In this document: positions 8,125-16,490 of the stretch, in pieces
Layout of the letters: the number at the start of each line of letters is the position of its first letter
Numbering within the stretch: the stretch's first letter is position 1
Assembly: GCA_018268315.1 (NCBI GenBank)
Contig: JAFDWU010000008.1
Location: forward strand, 1-64,000
Origin: Armatimonadota bacterium
GTDB taxonomy: Bacteria > Armatimonadota > Fimbriimonadia > Fimbriimonadales > Fimbriimonadaceae
DNA: 64,000 bases
Reading direction: 5' to 3'
Notes under the pieces: generated by a model
Database searches by the model: none
What the model saw: only the letters and a program-made list of their open reading frames with translations
What the model was told of the DNA's origin: nothing
Program-made: the position numbers and the translations under genes

Positions 8125-10620
8125 ATGATCCTTCTCTTGCTGGCTGCGCTCTCCTCGAGCGGCTCTCCGACTGTTGATTGGTTCCGCCAAAACATACTGT
8201 CGCGCGTGAAGGTATCCGGGCACCGCAACGTGACCTACCACAACCAGACCGTGGATGGAGACCGGTCGAGTTTCAACACCCTGAACTACTCCGGCCAAGG
8301 CGGCTCGGCCCTTACGTCAAATGGCGCGTTCACCGTACAGGGCTCGAAAGTCGCAAACCTGCTCGACTTTCGCTTTCAACTAGCGGACAACCGGTTTACG
8401 GATCCGCAGGACCAGAAGTTGACGCTGAACGTAAAGCGAGGACCGGTCGATTTCCAGGCAATCGACGTCGAAGCGAGGTTGCTCAATTCAAATCCCTTTG
8501 TGAGCTTCTCTCGCTCGATGCGCGGTCTAAGCCTAGGGTTCTCCAAAGGAGGATTCGACTTCCGTGGACTGCAGAGCCAAACCAAGAGCCTAGCTCGGAC
8601 AGTGACCATCCAGGGCCAGGGTTCGTCGGGCCCTTACTATCTGGAGACATCGCAGATTGTCCGCGGCTCGGAGCACGTTCAGATCGATGGGCAAACCCTT
8701 GAAATCGGAAAGGATTACGCCATCGACTACGAAGCAGGGACGATAACCTTTATTGGGCGTGTCGTTCCCCAAACGAGCACCATCGTTGTTACCTTTGAAG
8801 CGCTGCAGGCGCTCAACACAAGGGGAACGGTGCAAGGTGCGTCGGCAGGTTATCGGTTTGGAAAACTTGGGCGGCTTGGGTTTTCGGTTATCAGCGAAAA
8901 GAAGCAGGGCAGCGCAGCAAACGGAAGCCGTACCGAGCTATTTCAGGGTTTTGGCGCGCCAAGCACACCCTACACGCTCCAGTTCGTCCCGGACCTCAAC
9001 AAGCCTTTCGTACTGCGGGTTGATGGCCTCATCCAAACGCTTGGGGTGGACTTCGTATTCGATGCCAAGAACCCGGCTATCTTCTACATGCAGCGATATG
9101 TCCCCTCGACAAGTACGGTTTCGGTGACCTACTACCCGAAAGCGGTGGCTTCATCGGATGGAGATCGTCACGCGGTAGGCGTTGATTACTCCGCCGCCAT
9201 TTCCAAGACATCGCACATCCAGCTCTACGTTGCCGAAGGGAGGCTGACGAATACAGGTAGCCCGATCTCTGGATTTGCAAAAGGGGCATCGGCCGATACG
9301 GTTCTGGCGGGATGGACACTGCGTGGCGAGATTCGAAGCGTCCCCGATACCTTTGTAGCGCCAAATACCGTTGGTTTCAACCGCAACGACCAGTCATGGA
9401 GTTTCTCGGCCGCGCGAAAGCTGGCGCATGTCGATCTCGATTTCCGGACCTCGAACACCGCTAGTTCGTCCCTGACAAGCGAAGGATCATCTAGTGCGAC
9501 CAGTCGCGGCATCGACACCTCGCTAAACGTAGATTTTCATCCGCTGCGAGGCTCAAGCTGGATGTTCACGCAAAGGCGAACAACCTACACCGCCGTTGGC
9601 AGCGCGTCCCAGTTTGATACCAGCAACCTCAGCACGAGTCGTAAACTTGGCAAATTGAATTTGAGCGTAGGCATGGAACGCCTTGGGGGATACGCTCTCT
9701 CAACCGATACGCCTGGCCGAGTGAATGTCGAATCAGACTCCCTTAAGCTTAGCGGAGGCTACTCTGCCAGCAACGCATTCAGCTTAACGAGCGCTATTGG
9801 AATTAGTGCGAACAGAGCTGGCCAGGAGAAAGCGACGGGGGTGGATATCTCGGTCGGAACAAGTTACCGCCCAGTCGGCAGGCTCACCGCAGATGCCAAT
9901 TACACCTACTCGAAGTCTGGGCAACTGGCAACCCTAAACGGAATCATCAATGGCGCGGCCGGCGGCTACAGCGGGGGCGGCTTCTCTAACGGAACAAGCA
10001 TCGACAGTTCTGGAATTGCCACTAATGCTCGGCAGCTTTCGCTGCTAACAAACTACCGAATCAGCGATCGAGCGAGTTTCGATGCAAGATTCACTCAATA
10101 CTCGTCAACAGGTTCACTCTCCTCGAACGCGAGCAGCACCACCTATGGAGTTGGATTCCAGATGGAAGTAGCGCAACGAAGCGTGCTCTCAATTAACCTC
10201 GACCGCTCGACTACCTCGTTTTCAAGCGGGACCACTCCCACAACTTCAAGCAGCAATTTGAATTCGAGCCTAAGCGGTCAGCTTGCAAAGGGCTGGAATT
10301 ACCACACCGGCTACAGCCTCCTCCTTTCGGAAGGTGGCGATTTTGCTCAGAATTCAGGCAGCTTTGATGCTGGCCTTGCACGAATGTTAGCGTCGAATCA
10401 GCGGCTATCGCTGGAGACCCACTTTGGCCAAGTGCGAAAATATCTTCCGCAGGACGACTACGACGTTGGTCTCTTCTATTCTTACCAGCTCTTCAGAAGC
10501 ATGGCGCTGACGAGCAGCTATCGATGGCGTCGTTTATTGAACCGAGACGTGAACGAAGCCTCAGGATCGTATAGATCCCGAGGCTTCGATATCGAGCTAA
10601 CCTTTGACTTCGTGCCTTAG
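8125..10620 (+). CDS. Large exported, probably outer-membrane beta-barrel protein
   Basis: An 831-residue protein with a short signal peptide (ILLLLAALSSSGS). Residues around 168-230 contain a module, GPYYLETSQIVRGSEHVQID and on through DYAIDYEAGTITF, of the GPY/SxxVxxGSExVxxDG type seen in surface proteins. A second, weaker copy with the same plan lies near residues 275-340. The C-terminal 450 residues are Ser/Thr/Asn-rich with alternating hydrophobic residues, and the protein ends FDIELTFDFVP, as expected for a beta-barrel with a terminal aromatic. No enzymatic motif is seen. The gene follows csaB by 20 bp, so it may be a surface component of that pathway. The family is not known to me. Confidence 0.6.
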   Translation: MILLLLAALSSSGSPTVDWFRQNILSRVKVSGHRNVTYHNQTVDGDRSSFNTLNYSGQGGSALTSNGAFTVQGSKVANLLDFRFQLADNRFTDPQDQKLTLNVKRGPVDFQAIDVEARLLNSNPFVSFSRSMRGLSLGFSKGGFDFRGLQSQTKSLARTVTIQGQGSSGPYYLETSQIVRGSEHVQIDGQTLEIGKDYAIDYEAGTITFIGRVVPQTSTIVVTFEALQALNTRGTVQGASAGYRFGKLGRLGFSVISEKKQGSAANGSRTELFQGFGAPSTPYTLQFVPDLNKPFVLRVDGLIQTLGVDFVFDAKNPAIFYMQRYVPSTSTVSVTYYPKAVASSDGDRHAVGVDYSAAISKTSHIQLYVAEGRLTNTGSPISGFAKGASADTVLAGWTLRGEIRSVPDTFVAPNTVGFNRNDQSWSFSAARKLAHVDLDFRTSNTASSSLTSEGSSSATSRGIDTSLNVDFHPLRGSSWMFTQRRTTYTAVGSASQFDTSNLSTSRKLGKLNLSVGMERLGGYALSTDTPGRVNVESDSLKLSGGYSASNAFSLTSAIGISANRAGQEKATGVDISVGTSYRPVGRLTADANYTYSKSGQLATLNGIINGAAGGYSGGGFSNGTSIDSSGIATNARQLSLLTNYRISDRASFDARFTQYSSTGSLSSNASSTTYGVGFQMEVAQRSVLSINLDRSTTSFSSGTTPTTSSSNLNSSLSGQLAKGWNYHTGYSLLLSEGGDFAQNSGSFDAGLARMLASNQRLSLETHFGQVRKYLPQDDYDVGLFYSYQLFRSMALTSSYRWRRLLNRDVNEASGSYRSRGFDIELTFDFVP
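10555..10587. repeat. Near-perfect inverted repeat inside a coding 3' end
   Basis: GAAGCCTC (10555-10562) and GGATC (10564-10568) pair with GATCC (10574-10578) and GAGGCTTC (10580-10587), leaving one A/C mismatch and a 5-nt loop. It lies 33 bp before the stop of the barrel-like gene and has no T tract, so it is not a standard terminator. It may be a transcript-stabilising hairpin or a protein site. Confidence 0.5.
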
Positions 10621-10623
10621 CTC

Positions 10624-10809
10624 TTAGCTGGGCTGATTGCCGCCGTTCGGGCTGGCAGAGTGTGCACTCTTAGCTTCTGGCGAATCCTTCGAAATCGTTG
10701 CCGGCTGCGCTTCCTTCTCGGCGCCGCTGCAACCGATAACCGCGAACATGCTGAGGGCCATGAGAGCAAGGAGTCCCAGGCTGATGTACTTACTATTGAG
10801 CTTCTTCAT
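10624..10809 (-). CDS. Small lipoprotein
   Basis: A 61-residue protein with a lipoprotein signal peptide: MKKLNSKY, a hydrophobic stretch LGLLALMALSMF, and the lipobox VIGC with the lipidated Cys at position 27. The mature part is only about 35 residues, hydrophilic and rich in Ser, Ala, Pro and Glu. ATG 10809 is preceded by GAGGTG at about 9 nt; an upstream GTG within that Shine-Dalgarno is less likely. It is convergent with the barrel-like gene. A 15-bp palindrome sits immediately upstream. No function can be assigned. Confidence 0.65.
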   Translation of the reverse strand: MKKLNSKYISLGLLALMALSMFAVIGCSGAEKEAQPATISKDSPEAKSAHSASPNGGNQPS

Positions 10810-10823
10810 TTGTGTTTGCACCT

Positions 10824-10838
10824 CATCGAATTTCGATG
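10824..10838. promoter_or_regulatory. 15-bp palindrome upstream of the small lipoprotein gene
   Basis: CATCGAATTTCGATG is a perfect inverted repeat with 7-bp arms. It lies just upstream of the Shine-Dalgarno of the lipoprotein gene, in the 159-bp space between two divergent genes. The position suits an operator or an RNA hairpin; no regulator is identified. Confidence 0.3.
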
Positions 10839-10903
10839 ACTTGAATGAATAATCGGTTACATTTCAACATTCCTACACTGGGCAGCGGGTATTTGAATCC
10901 CTG

Positions 10904-10922
10904 CGAATTCTATTTGAATTCG
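10904..10922. promoter_or_regulatory. 19-bp inverted repeat upstream of an exported protein gene
   Basis: CGAATTC and GAATTCG arms flank TATTT, 47 bp before the ATG of the 889-residue exported protein. TATTTGAAT occurs twice here (near 10890 and 10911). This is an operator-like arrangement, with no known regulator. Confidence 0.28.
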
Positions 10923-10968
10923 AGACGTCTGAAAATGGTAGCCTGCCGAGGCTAAGAGATTTGATTCC

Positions 10969-13638
10969 ATGAGGCTGCTTTCCGCCATTTTCTTATTGCC
11001 GCTATTGGCATTCGGACAAGTTGCAAGAACCCCTGAAACGGTTCGTGCACAAGCCGTGCGCATGCATCGAAACGTGATGAGCCCGCTGATGGCTGCTGCC
11101 ATTAAGGCGCGAGTTAGAGCAGGTGTTATGAAGCCGGGTTTATCCTTCATTGCGCCGATCCGAATCGCCTCTCCCGAAGATGGCAAAATGGTCCGGCCCA
11201 ACGGCCCCCTCAGCCTTTCGTTTGATGCAAGCGGTCAACGCGCTTTCTCGCCGACCTATCAGGCGTTGCTGCAATCCGTTTTCGCCACCGCTCAGCCCAC
11301 GATGGATGCCGTTTTCGGCCCGCCGAGCGTAGGTGGAGTTATTCACGTGGCGAATTACGATGCCGACATCGGCGATCGGCAGGCAGTTACCGGCGGCTAT
11401 TTCGTTGTCAACAATGGCCTTGGCCAAATGGAGATTCGGCTTCCGGTTTACAACAGCCCTGAGGCCGCGGCGATCAACTTCCTGCACTGCCTGCTCCTTG
11501 CCTACTTGGGGCCAGATTTCTATTCGTTTGATGGGTTCCAGGAGGGTCTCGTTCGGGCAGCAACTTACCGAATAGCTTCCACGCCGGGAGCGATGCCCAA
11601 CACCCTTGATCCCGCAGCCATCGGCAACGTGCTGGATGCCAGCTACTCGGTTGACGGCTACTACGACTGGTACAACCAGGAGGCGCTTGCCGCGCCAACC
11701 TTCATTGCGCCCAATCTGCTCAACGTCGGCCTTCCCGCCGGAGGCAGTCCAGGCGGCCTTTACTTGCTTCGCTACCTGATGGCAGGCAGCGCTTGGCAGA
11801 AGGTTCTTGCCGAGTATCCAACCTTTATCGCAGGGATGAACCAAGCCCTGTACGCCAACCCCGCCATGGGCGCCGATGTTTCTCAGTTGGTGGCGGCGGG
11901 CCAAACGGTGATTGATTCTATCAAGGGCGGTGGCTCGACCATCGAGGGTCTTTCCTTTGCCGAATGGTGGAAGCGACAGCGCGTGCTGGACGTGAATTCC
12001 ACCTATGGGCTCAAGCTGCTGGTAGACCCGATCCCCATCATTAACGGGCTTAGCGGCGGAGACTTTGGCGTGTTCATCATCCAGGCAACCGCCTTCTTCA
12101 CCGGCCTTGATCAAAGCGAGACTTTGCTGAGCGGCACCTCCTATCCCATCTTCTGGGATCGAGACTTTCTGCGCGTTATTCCAAGCGCTCAGGATGAACT
12201 CATGGGGTTTGCAGGCGGCTATGCCTCGGTCGTTCCCAACTTCGCCGACTTCTACGGCGGTCAGCCGTATCGCTTGACTGCCGATGTGCCGTTTCAGGAC
12301 CACCTTGCGCGCGCCTACCTTCCTGCGGGCGGTGTGGTGGTGCCAAGCACCGGAGTCTTAAACGATCTCTTTGGCACGATCTCCGGCCATGAGCTCATCA
12401 CCGGCGAGGTGTTAAGCCTGCGAGTCACGATTAACGGAGGGACACCCTTCATCGTTCCGATTACCAACCTTGCGTTCGGCACGCTCATCGGCTCCGCGTC
12501 TTACGATGGCTGGGCCAGCGTGAAGCTCGATGTACTCAGCACCATCAACGGCAACACGACGCTGTTGCTATCCCGCGTGGTTGACAAAGGACCGGGAGCG
12601 CTTGGGGTTAACCTGAAAGTCAACGAGACCCAGACCGTCCCGCTGCAAGCAACAAAGGGTTTGAACCTGCTTGGCATGCCGATTCGCTCTTTCTTCTCAG
12701 ACTGGCCGACCGTACTGGGCCTCGCAAGCGATCAGATTCTGGCTGCGCGCTTCAATCAGTCCATCGCAGGCTACGATCTTTATCCGTCGCTTGAAGCGCC
12801 GACCGCCGGACACGGCTACTTCTTCCGCCTTCCGGCCAATAGCACGATCAATGTCACTGGATCGAGTGAAGGCAATACGCCAACGACGGTCGCCCTACGG
12901 CCGGGTTGGAATCTTGTTACGGTGCCAGGCACCGTGCCGGTGCCGCTAGCGCAGCTCCAGGTTATTCATGCCACCGACTTTCCTTCGACCTACGATAAAG
13001 CCGTAGGCACGACTCTGGGGACAGCAATCTATGCGCTAACCCTTGCCCCGCCCGACCCGGTCACGGGCGCATCGGAAACCGGCACCTTCAACCTCGCCAC
13101 CGATCCGCTTCAGCCAGGGCAGGGCTACTACGTTCAGGTTCTGAGTCCGGAAGGAGCTTCCCTCCTGTTTGTGCCAGGTGTATCCGCTTCTGTTGCCCAG
13201 GCGGCTAAATCCGCCCAAACGGCGCTCTCCAGCGCCGTCAAGTGGAAGATCGGGGTCTTGGTTCAAGGACCGGATGGCTCCAGCCGGGCCGAAATCGGCG
13301 CGTCTACCACCGCAACCGCCAAATTCGATCCTAAAGAGGATGCCGGTTTGCCTCCGGGAATCGGCGGCTTCCAGATCTACAGCCAGCCAGGCTTGTACCG
13401 AGACATGCGTTCATCAGCCCTCGCTTCCTCGCAATTCACGATACGGCTGAACGGTTTGCGGCCGGGGCGCGGCTATCTGCTTTCCATTCAATCGCTTATC
13501 GGCAATTTCAAGCGGTGCCGCCTAACCGACTCCGCCGCCGCCTATTCGGTGGACCTAAGCGATGGCAAGAACTATCAGTTCGTGGCACGGGACGGTTCAA
13601 GAGATATCACGCTCACCGTGTGGGGGAATCGAAATTGA
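10969..13638 (+). CDS. Large exported protein with repeated GWNL/GYY modules
   Basis: An 889-residue protein with a clear Sec signal (RLLSAIFLLPLLAFGQ). The N-terminal half, residues 60-470, has no motif I recognise; it is rich in aromatic and Gly residues and lacks HExxH or other catalytic signatures. From about residue 560 there are two copies of a module pairing GLNLLGMP or GWNLVTVP with AGHGYFFRLP or PGQGYYVQVL, a beta-rich module common in exported proteins of environmental bacteria. The last 130 residues look like another beta domain. Its TGA overlaps the TTG start of the following lipoprotein gene, so the two products are probably made together. Confidence 0.6.
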   Translation: MRLLSAIFLLPLLAFGQVARTPETVRAQAVRMHRNVMSPLMAAAIKARVRAGVMKPGLSFIAPIRIASPEDGKMVRPNGPLSLSFDASGQRAFSPTYQALLQSVFATAQPTMDAVFGPPSVGGVIHVANYDADIGDRQAVTGGYFVVNNGLGQMEIRLPVYNSPEAAAINFLHCLLLAYLGPDFYSFDGFQEGLVRAATYRIASTPGAMPNTLDPAAIGNVLDASYSVDGYYDWYNQEALAAPTFIAPNLLNVGLPAGGSPGGLYLLRYLMAGSAWQKVLAEYPTFIAGMNQALYANPAMGADVSQLVAAGQTVIDSIKGGGSTIEGLSFAEWWKRQRVLDVNSTYGLKLLVDPIPIINGLSGGDFGVFIIQATAFFTGLDQSETLLSGTSYPIFWDRDFLRVIPSAQDELMGFAGGYASVVPNFADFYGGQPYRLTADVPFQDHLARAYLPAGGVVVPSTGVLNDLFGTISGHELITGEVLSLRVTINGGTPFIVPITNLAFGTLIGSASYDGWASVKLDVLSTINGNTTLLLSRVVDKGPGALGVNLKVNETQTVPLQATKGLNLLGMPIRSFFSDWPTVLGLASDQILAARFNQSIAGYDLYPSLEAPTAGHGYFFRLPANSTINVTGSSEGNTPTTVALRPGWNLVTVPGTVPVPLAQLQVIHATDFPSTYDKAVGTTLGTAIYALTLAPPDPVTGASETGTFNLATDPLQPGQGYYVQVLSPEGASLLFVPGVSASVAQAAKSAQTALSSAVKWKIGVLVQGPDGSSRAEIGASTTATAKFDPKEDAGLPPGIGGFQIYSQPGLYRDMRSSALASSQFTIRLNGLRPGRGYLLSIQSLIGNFKRCRLTDSAAAYSVDLSDGKNYQFVARDGSRDITLTVWGNRN

Positions 13639-14507
13639 AACGCATTCTCCTCGTTTTGACCTTTGTATGCCTTCTGCTCGGCTGCGGCGGAGGAGGGGGC
13701 GGAGGCGGTTCCAATTCGATTAGCCTGACCGGGCGTGTGCTGGACGTCGAGAAGGGCGGGCCCTTCAATCCTGCAGCAAGCATCCAGGACAACCTGACGT
13801 CGGTCTCGGCCTCCGTCACCGATGGCTCTTTCGTTTTGCCAGCGGATTCCACCACCACCAGCGTGATTGTGGATTCAAAAGTCAGCGGCAACCCGGCATT
13901 CACTTTCACTTTTCCCGCTCATTCCACGACCGCCGACCTCGGCGATCTATGGGTGGGACCGCAGCAAGTCAGCATGACGGGCAAGATTGTGGATTCCAGC
14001 AGTGGGGCAGGAGTGGCGGGGGCAACGGTTTCCTTTGCCGGCCGATCTGCATTGACCGATTCAACGGGAACGTTTACCTTGCTCGGCGTCGCCTATCCAA
14101 CGTCTTCGCTGGCGTCCTTCTGGGGCATTAGCGGCAGCGTAAGCGCCACGAATTACTTCGCCACGACTTTTAGCGCCTCGCCAAACTCGGCAGTTGGCGG
14201 CGTGGTGAGCCTGCCCGATATCCCGATGACGCCAACATCGGACAGCAACCCGCCGAACACGCCTTACAATATCTGGGGGCGCATCTCGCCTTCCGGCGCC
14301 GCGCTTGGCACCGTCGTGACTTTGCTGGACAACACAAACACACCGGTGCGAGTCTATAACGTAAGTTCAACGGGAACCTATTATTTCTGGGTCACTCCCG
14401 GCGTCTATACAATTACGTTCGTGAACGGAGCCCTTACTTCTCCGAATCAGACGGTAACCTTGACAAAAGCTAACCAAGTTGTCGAAAAGGATGCCACGCT
14501 TCAATAA
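13635..14507 (+). CDS. Lipoprotein with carboxypeptidase-regulatory-like domains
   Basis: A 290-residue lipoprotein. The signal peptide KRILLVLTFVCLLLGC ends in a lipobox with Cys at position 17, followed by a run of eight glycines that looks like a tether. The rest holds two or three beta-sandwich modules of the carboxypeptidase regulatory-like/CnaB type, best seen in the SMTGKIVDSSSGAGVAGATV segment and its DSTGTFTL strand, and again in IWGRISPSGAALG near the C-terminus. The TTG start at 13635 overlaps the preceding stop (TTGA), and this is the only start that keeps a proper signal. It probably binds or scaffolds the preceding exported protein at the envelope. Function is otherwise unknown. 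Confidence 0.65.
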   Translation: MKRILLVLTFVCLLLGCGGGGGGGGSNSISLTGRVLDVEKGGPFNPAASIQDNLTSVSASVTDGSFVLPADSTTTSVIVDSKVSGNPAFTFTFPAHSTTADLGDLWVGPQQVSMTGKIVDSSSGAGVAGATVSFAGRSALTDSTGTFTLLGVAYPTSSLASFWGISGSVSATNYFATTFSASPNSAVGGVVSLPDIPMTPTSDSNPPNTPYNIWGRISPSGAALGTVVTLLDNTNTPVRVYNVSSTGTYYFWVTPGVYTITFVNGALTSPNQTVTLTKANQVVEKDATLQ

Positions 14508-15936
14508 CACCGTCCGCACACTGGGCCTTGCAATCTTGATCCCCGCTGGCCTTGTGGGGATGCTCGTATGGACGCGCACCCTGCTCTCCGTCGATCCGTT
14601 CCGGGACCTGAAACGGCAATCCCCGATTGGCGAAGACATCAGCGTTCAGCTTGATAACGTAGCCTTCAAGGAATACGCTGGCCCCAACTTGATCGCCAAG
14701 ATGGATGTTGGTCGCATGGAGGTCCGCAACGACCGGCAGATATTCAACTTTGAAAAGATAACCAACGGCGATTTCTCGGGCAAGAATCGCAAGCTGAAGT
14801 TTGACGGGCTTTTCGCCTTTTGGAACGACGTTACGCGCCAGCTAACCGCGCCCTCCGGCGGGCACATTTACGGCGACAAGGTGAACCTCAAGACGAGCTA
14901 TTTCACCATCGATCAGCCTAACGGCATCATGCAGGTCACCGGCAAGGTGCAGGGGCAGTTGGGAGATGGCGAGCTGATGGCAAGCGATCTCCGATACGAC
15001 ATCGGAAGCGGAGACTACGAAGCCCACGCCGTTGTTTGGACTGGCGAAATCACGAAAGAGCCTTTGCAGGATAGCGACCAGCCCAAGCGCTCAAAGTGGA
15101 CGGTGAAGACCCTCGACGAAAAGTCCGTGGTGCGCCACAAAGGGGATATGGACTACTGGCCGAACTGCGAAGCCACTGATGGCGAAGTCATCGTAAGGGC
15201 GAAAGCAGTGGAGCGCAACGCCAAGACAGACGTTTTGACCGCCATCGGTCAGGTCAGCTATTTCTCGCAGAAGACTAACATGACCTGCGAGAAGGCGGTC
15301 ATCTATCGCAAAGAGAAGCGCGCCGTGCTTTCTGGGCATGTGAACGTAGTTTTCAAAGCCGAGGATCAGCAAGAGCAACCTCTGGCAGTCGTGGAGATTC
15401 CGCCGTTCCGGCCACTCGTTCCCGACGACATCGCGGCTTCGCGGCCCGCCGCCCCTGCTGATACGAGCGTGAGCGATGAGCAAAAGAAGCTGGACGAAGA
15501 GGTTCAGAAGACGGAAAACCGCCGTAAATATCCCACGTTGGCGATGGCCGATCAGGTTGAGTATTGGTACGCAAAGGGTAGCCGACACGCCATCATCACT
15601 GGCTCGCCACAAGCTCGGCAGGAACTGCCGGGAGGACGGTGGCGGCACGTCTGGACCGATTCGGCAACCTACGATGGCGAGAAAGAATTGCTTCGCATGA
15701 AGAGCAGCGGGACCAAGCGAACGACGCGGATGAAGACCTCACTCGGAGACGACTTGCGCTCGGATTGGATTGAGCTGAGCACGAAGGACGAAGACGATTC
15801 ATGGTCATCTGGTCCGATGGAAGGCGATCTCTATACCGATGAGGACATTCCAAAAGAGAAGCCAAAGAAGGGCAAAGGTGGTGGCAAACAACCAGAAGCG
15901 CTTCCCGGCAAGGTGACCGGCGGAGGTGGGAGATGA
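14491..15936 (+). CDS. OstA/LptC-like envelope protein
   Basis: About 481 residues. A single N-terminal membrane anchor (TLGLAILIPAGLVGMLVW) precedes a long periplasmic region. It contains repeated LptC/OstA-type strands such as LTAPSGGHIYGDKV, MQVTGKVQGQ and MTCEKAVIYRKEKRAVLSGH. This is the beta-jellyroll that carries LPS across the periplasm in LptC/LptA/LptD. The C-terminus is a low-complexity Lys/Gly/Pro tail. LPS genes in the same window fit a transport role, but the protein is much longer than LptC (about 190 residues). ATG 14491 is used; an in-frame TTG at 14479 would overlap the previous gene by 29 bp. It overlaps gmk by 4 bp. Confidence 0.6.
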   Translation: MPRFNNTVRTLGLAILIPAGLVGMLVWTRTLLSVDPFRDLKRQSPIGEDISVQLDNVAFKEYAGPNLIAKMDVGRMEVRNDRQIFNFEKITNGDFSGKNRKLKFDGLFAFWNDVTRQLTAPSGGHIYGDKVNLKTSYFTIDQPNGIMQVTGKVQGQLGDGELMASDLRYDIGSGDYEAHAVVWTGEITKEPLQDSDQPKRSKWTVKTLDEKSVVRHKGDMDYWPNCEATDGEVIVRAKAVERNAKTDVLTAIGQVSYFSQKTNMTCEKAVIYRKEKRAVLSGHVNVVFKAEDQQEQPLAVVEIPPFRPLVPDDIAASRPAAPADTSVSDEQKKLDEEVQKTENRRKYPTLAMADQVEYWYAKGSRHAIITGSPQARQELPGGRWRHVWTDSATYDGEKELLRMKSSGTKRTTRMKTSLGDDLRSDWIELSTKDEDDSWSSGPMEGDLYTDEDIPKEKPKKGKGGGKQPEALPGKVTGGGGR

Positions 15937-16490
15937 TAGGAAGGCTTGTAATTCTAAGTGGGCCGAGCGGGGTTGGCAAAGACAGCGTTATTGACCAGTG
16001 GCGGGCCTGCAATCCTCTGGTTGAAAGAGTGGTTGCCTACACCACGCGCGCGCCGAGGGAAGGCGAAGTTGAAGGCGTGGATTACCACTTCGTGTCGCTG
16101 CCCCAGTTCATGAAGATTGCCGAAGATGGCGGCTTCCTAGAATTCAAACGCGTTCACGATAACCTCTACGGCACGCCTATCGCCGGCGTAGACGCTATCT
16201 TGGGGCGGGGCGGAATTGCGGTGCTGAAGATTGATGTGGAAGGGGCGATGGACGTGATGCACGCGCGACCCGACGCGGCGAGCGTTTTCATTCTTCCGCC
16301 GAGCATGGAGGAACTTGAAAGGCGAATACGAGGGCGTAATTCTGATACGGACACCGTTATTACGCAACGGCTTAAGAATGCCGAAAAGGAAATAGAAAAG
16401 GCCGAGTTCTACCAAAAGGTTTTGATCAACGACGATATTGATGAGGTTGTGGAGGCGCTGGAAGATTGGCTGATGCCCAGCCTGCCCTAA
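15933..16490 (+). CDS. gmk: Guanylate kinase
   Basis: Phosphorylates GMP to GDP with ATP. The P-loop ILSGPSGVGKDSV is at residues 7-19, followed by the GMP-binding TTRAPREGEVEGVDYHFV and the later IDVEGAMDVM. At 185 residues it is close to the usual 200. The ATG overlaps the preceding stop (ATGATAG) and follows a GGAGG Shine-Dalgarno, so it is coupled to the OstA/LptC-like gene. Its 3' end overlaps coaBC by 25 bp. A gmk-coaBC pairing is common in bacteria (often with rpoZ, which I do not see here). Confidence 0.95.
   Translation: MIGRLVILSGPSGVGKDSVIDQWRACNPLVERVVAYTTRAPREGEVEGVDYHFVSLPQFMKIAEDGGFLEFKRVHDNLYGTPIAGVDAILGRGGIAVLKIDVEGAMDVMHARPDAASVFILPPSMEELERRIRGRNSDTDTVITQRLKNAEKEIEKAEFYQKVLINDDIDEVVEALEDWLMPSLP

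Noticed and set aside
11140-12303. A 387-codon open frame antisense to the large exported protein
   Set aside because: It is an antisense shadow: no domain, no signal, composition follows the opposite strand's codon pattern, and the plus-strand gene has a clear signal peptide and modules.
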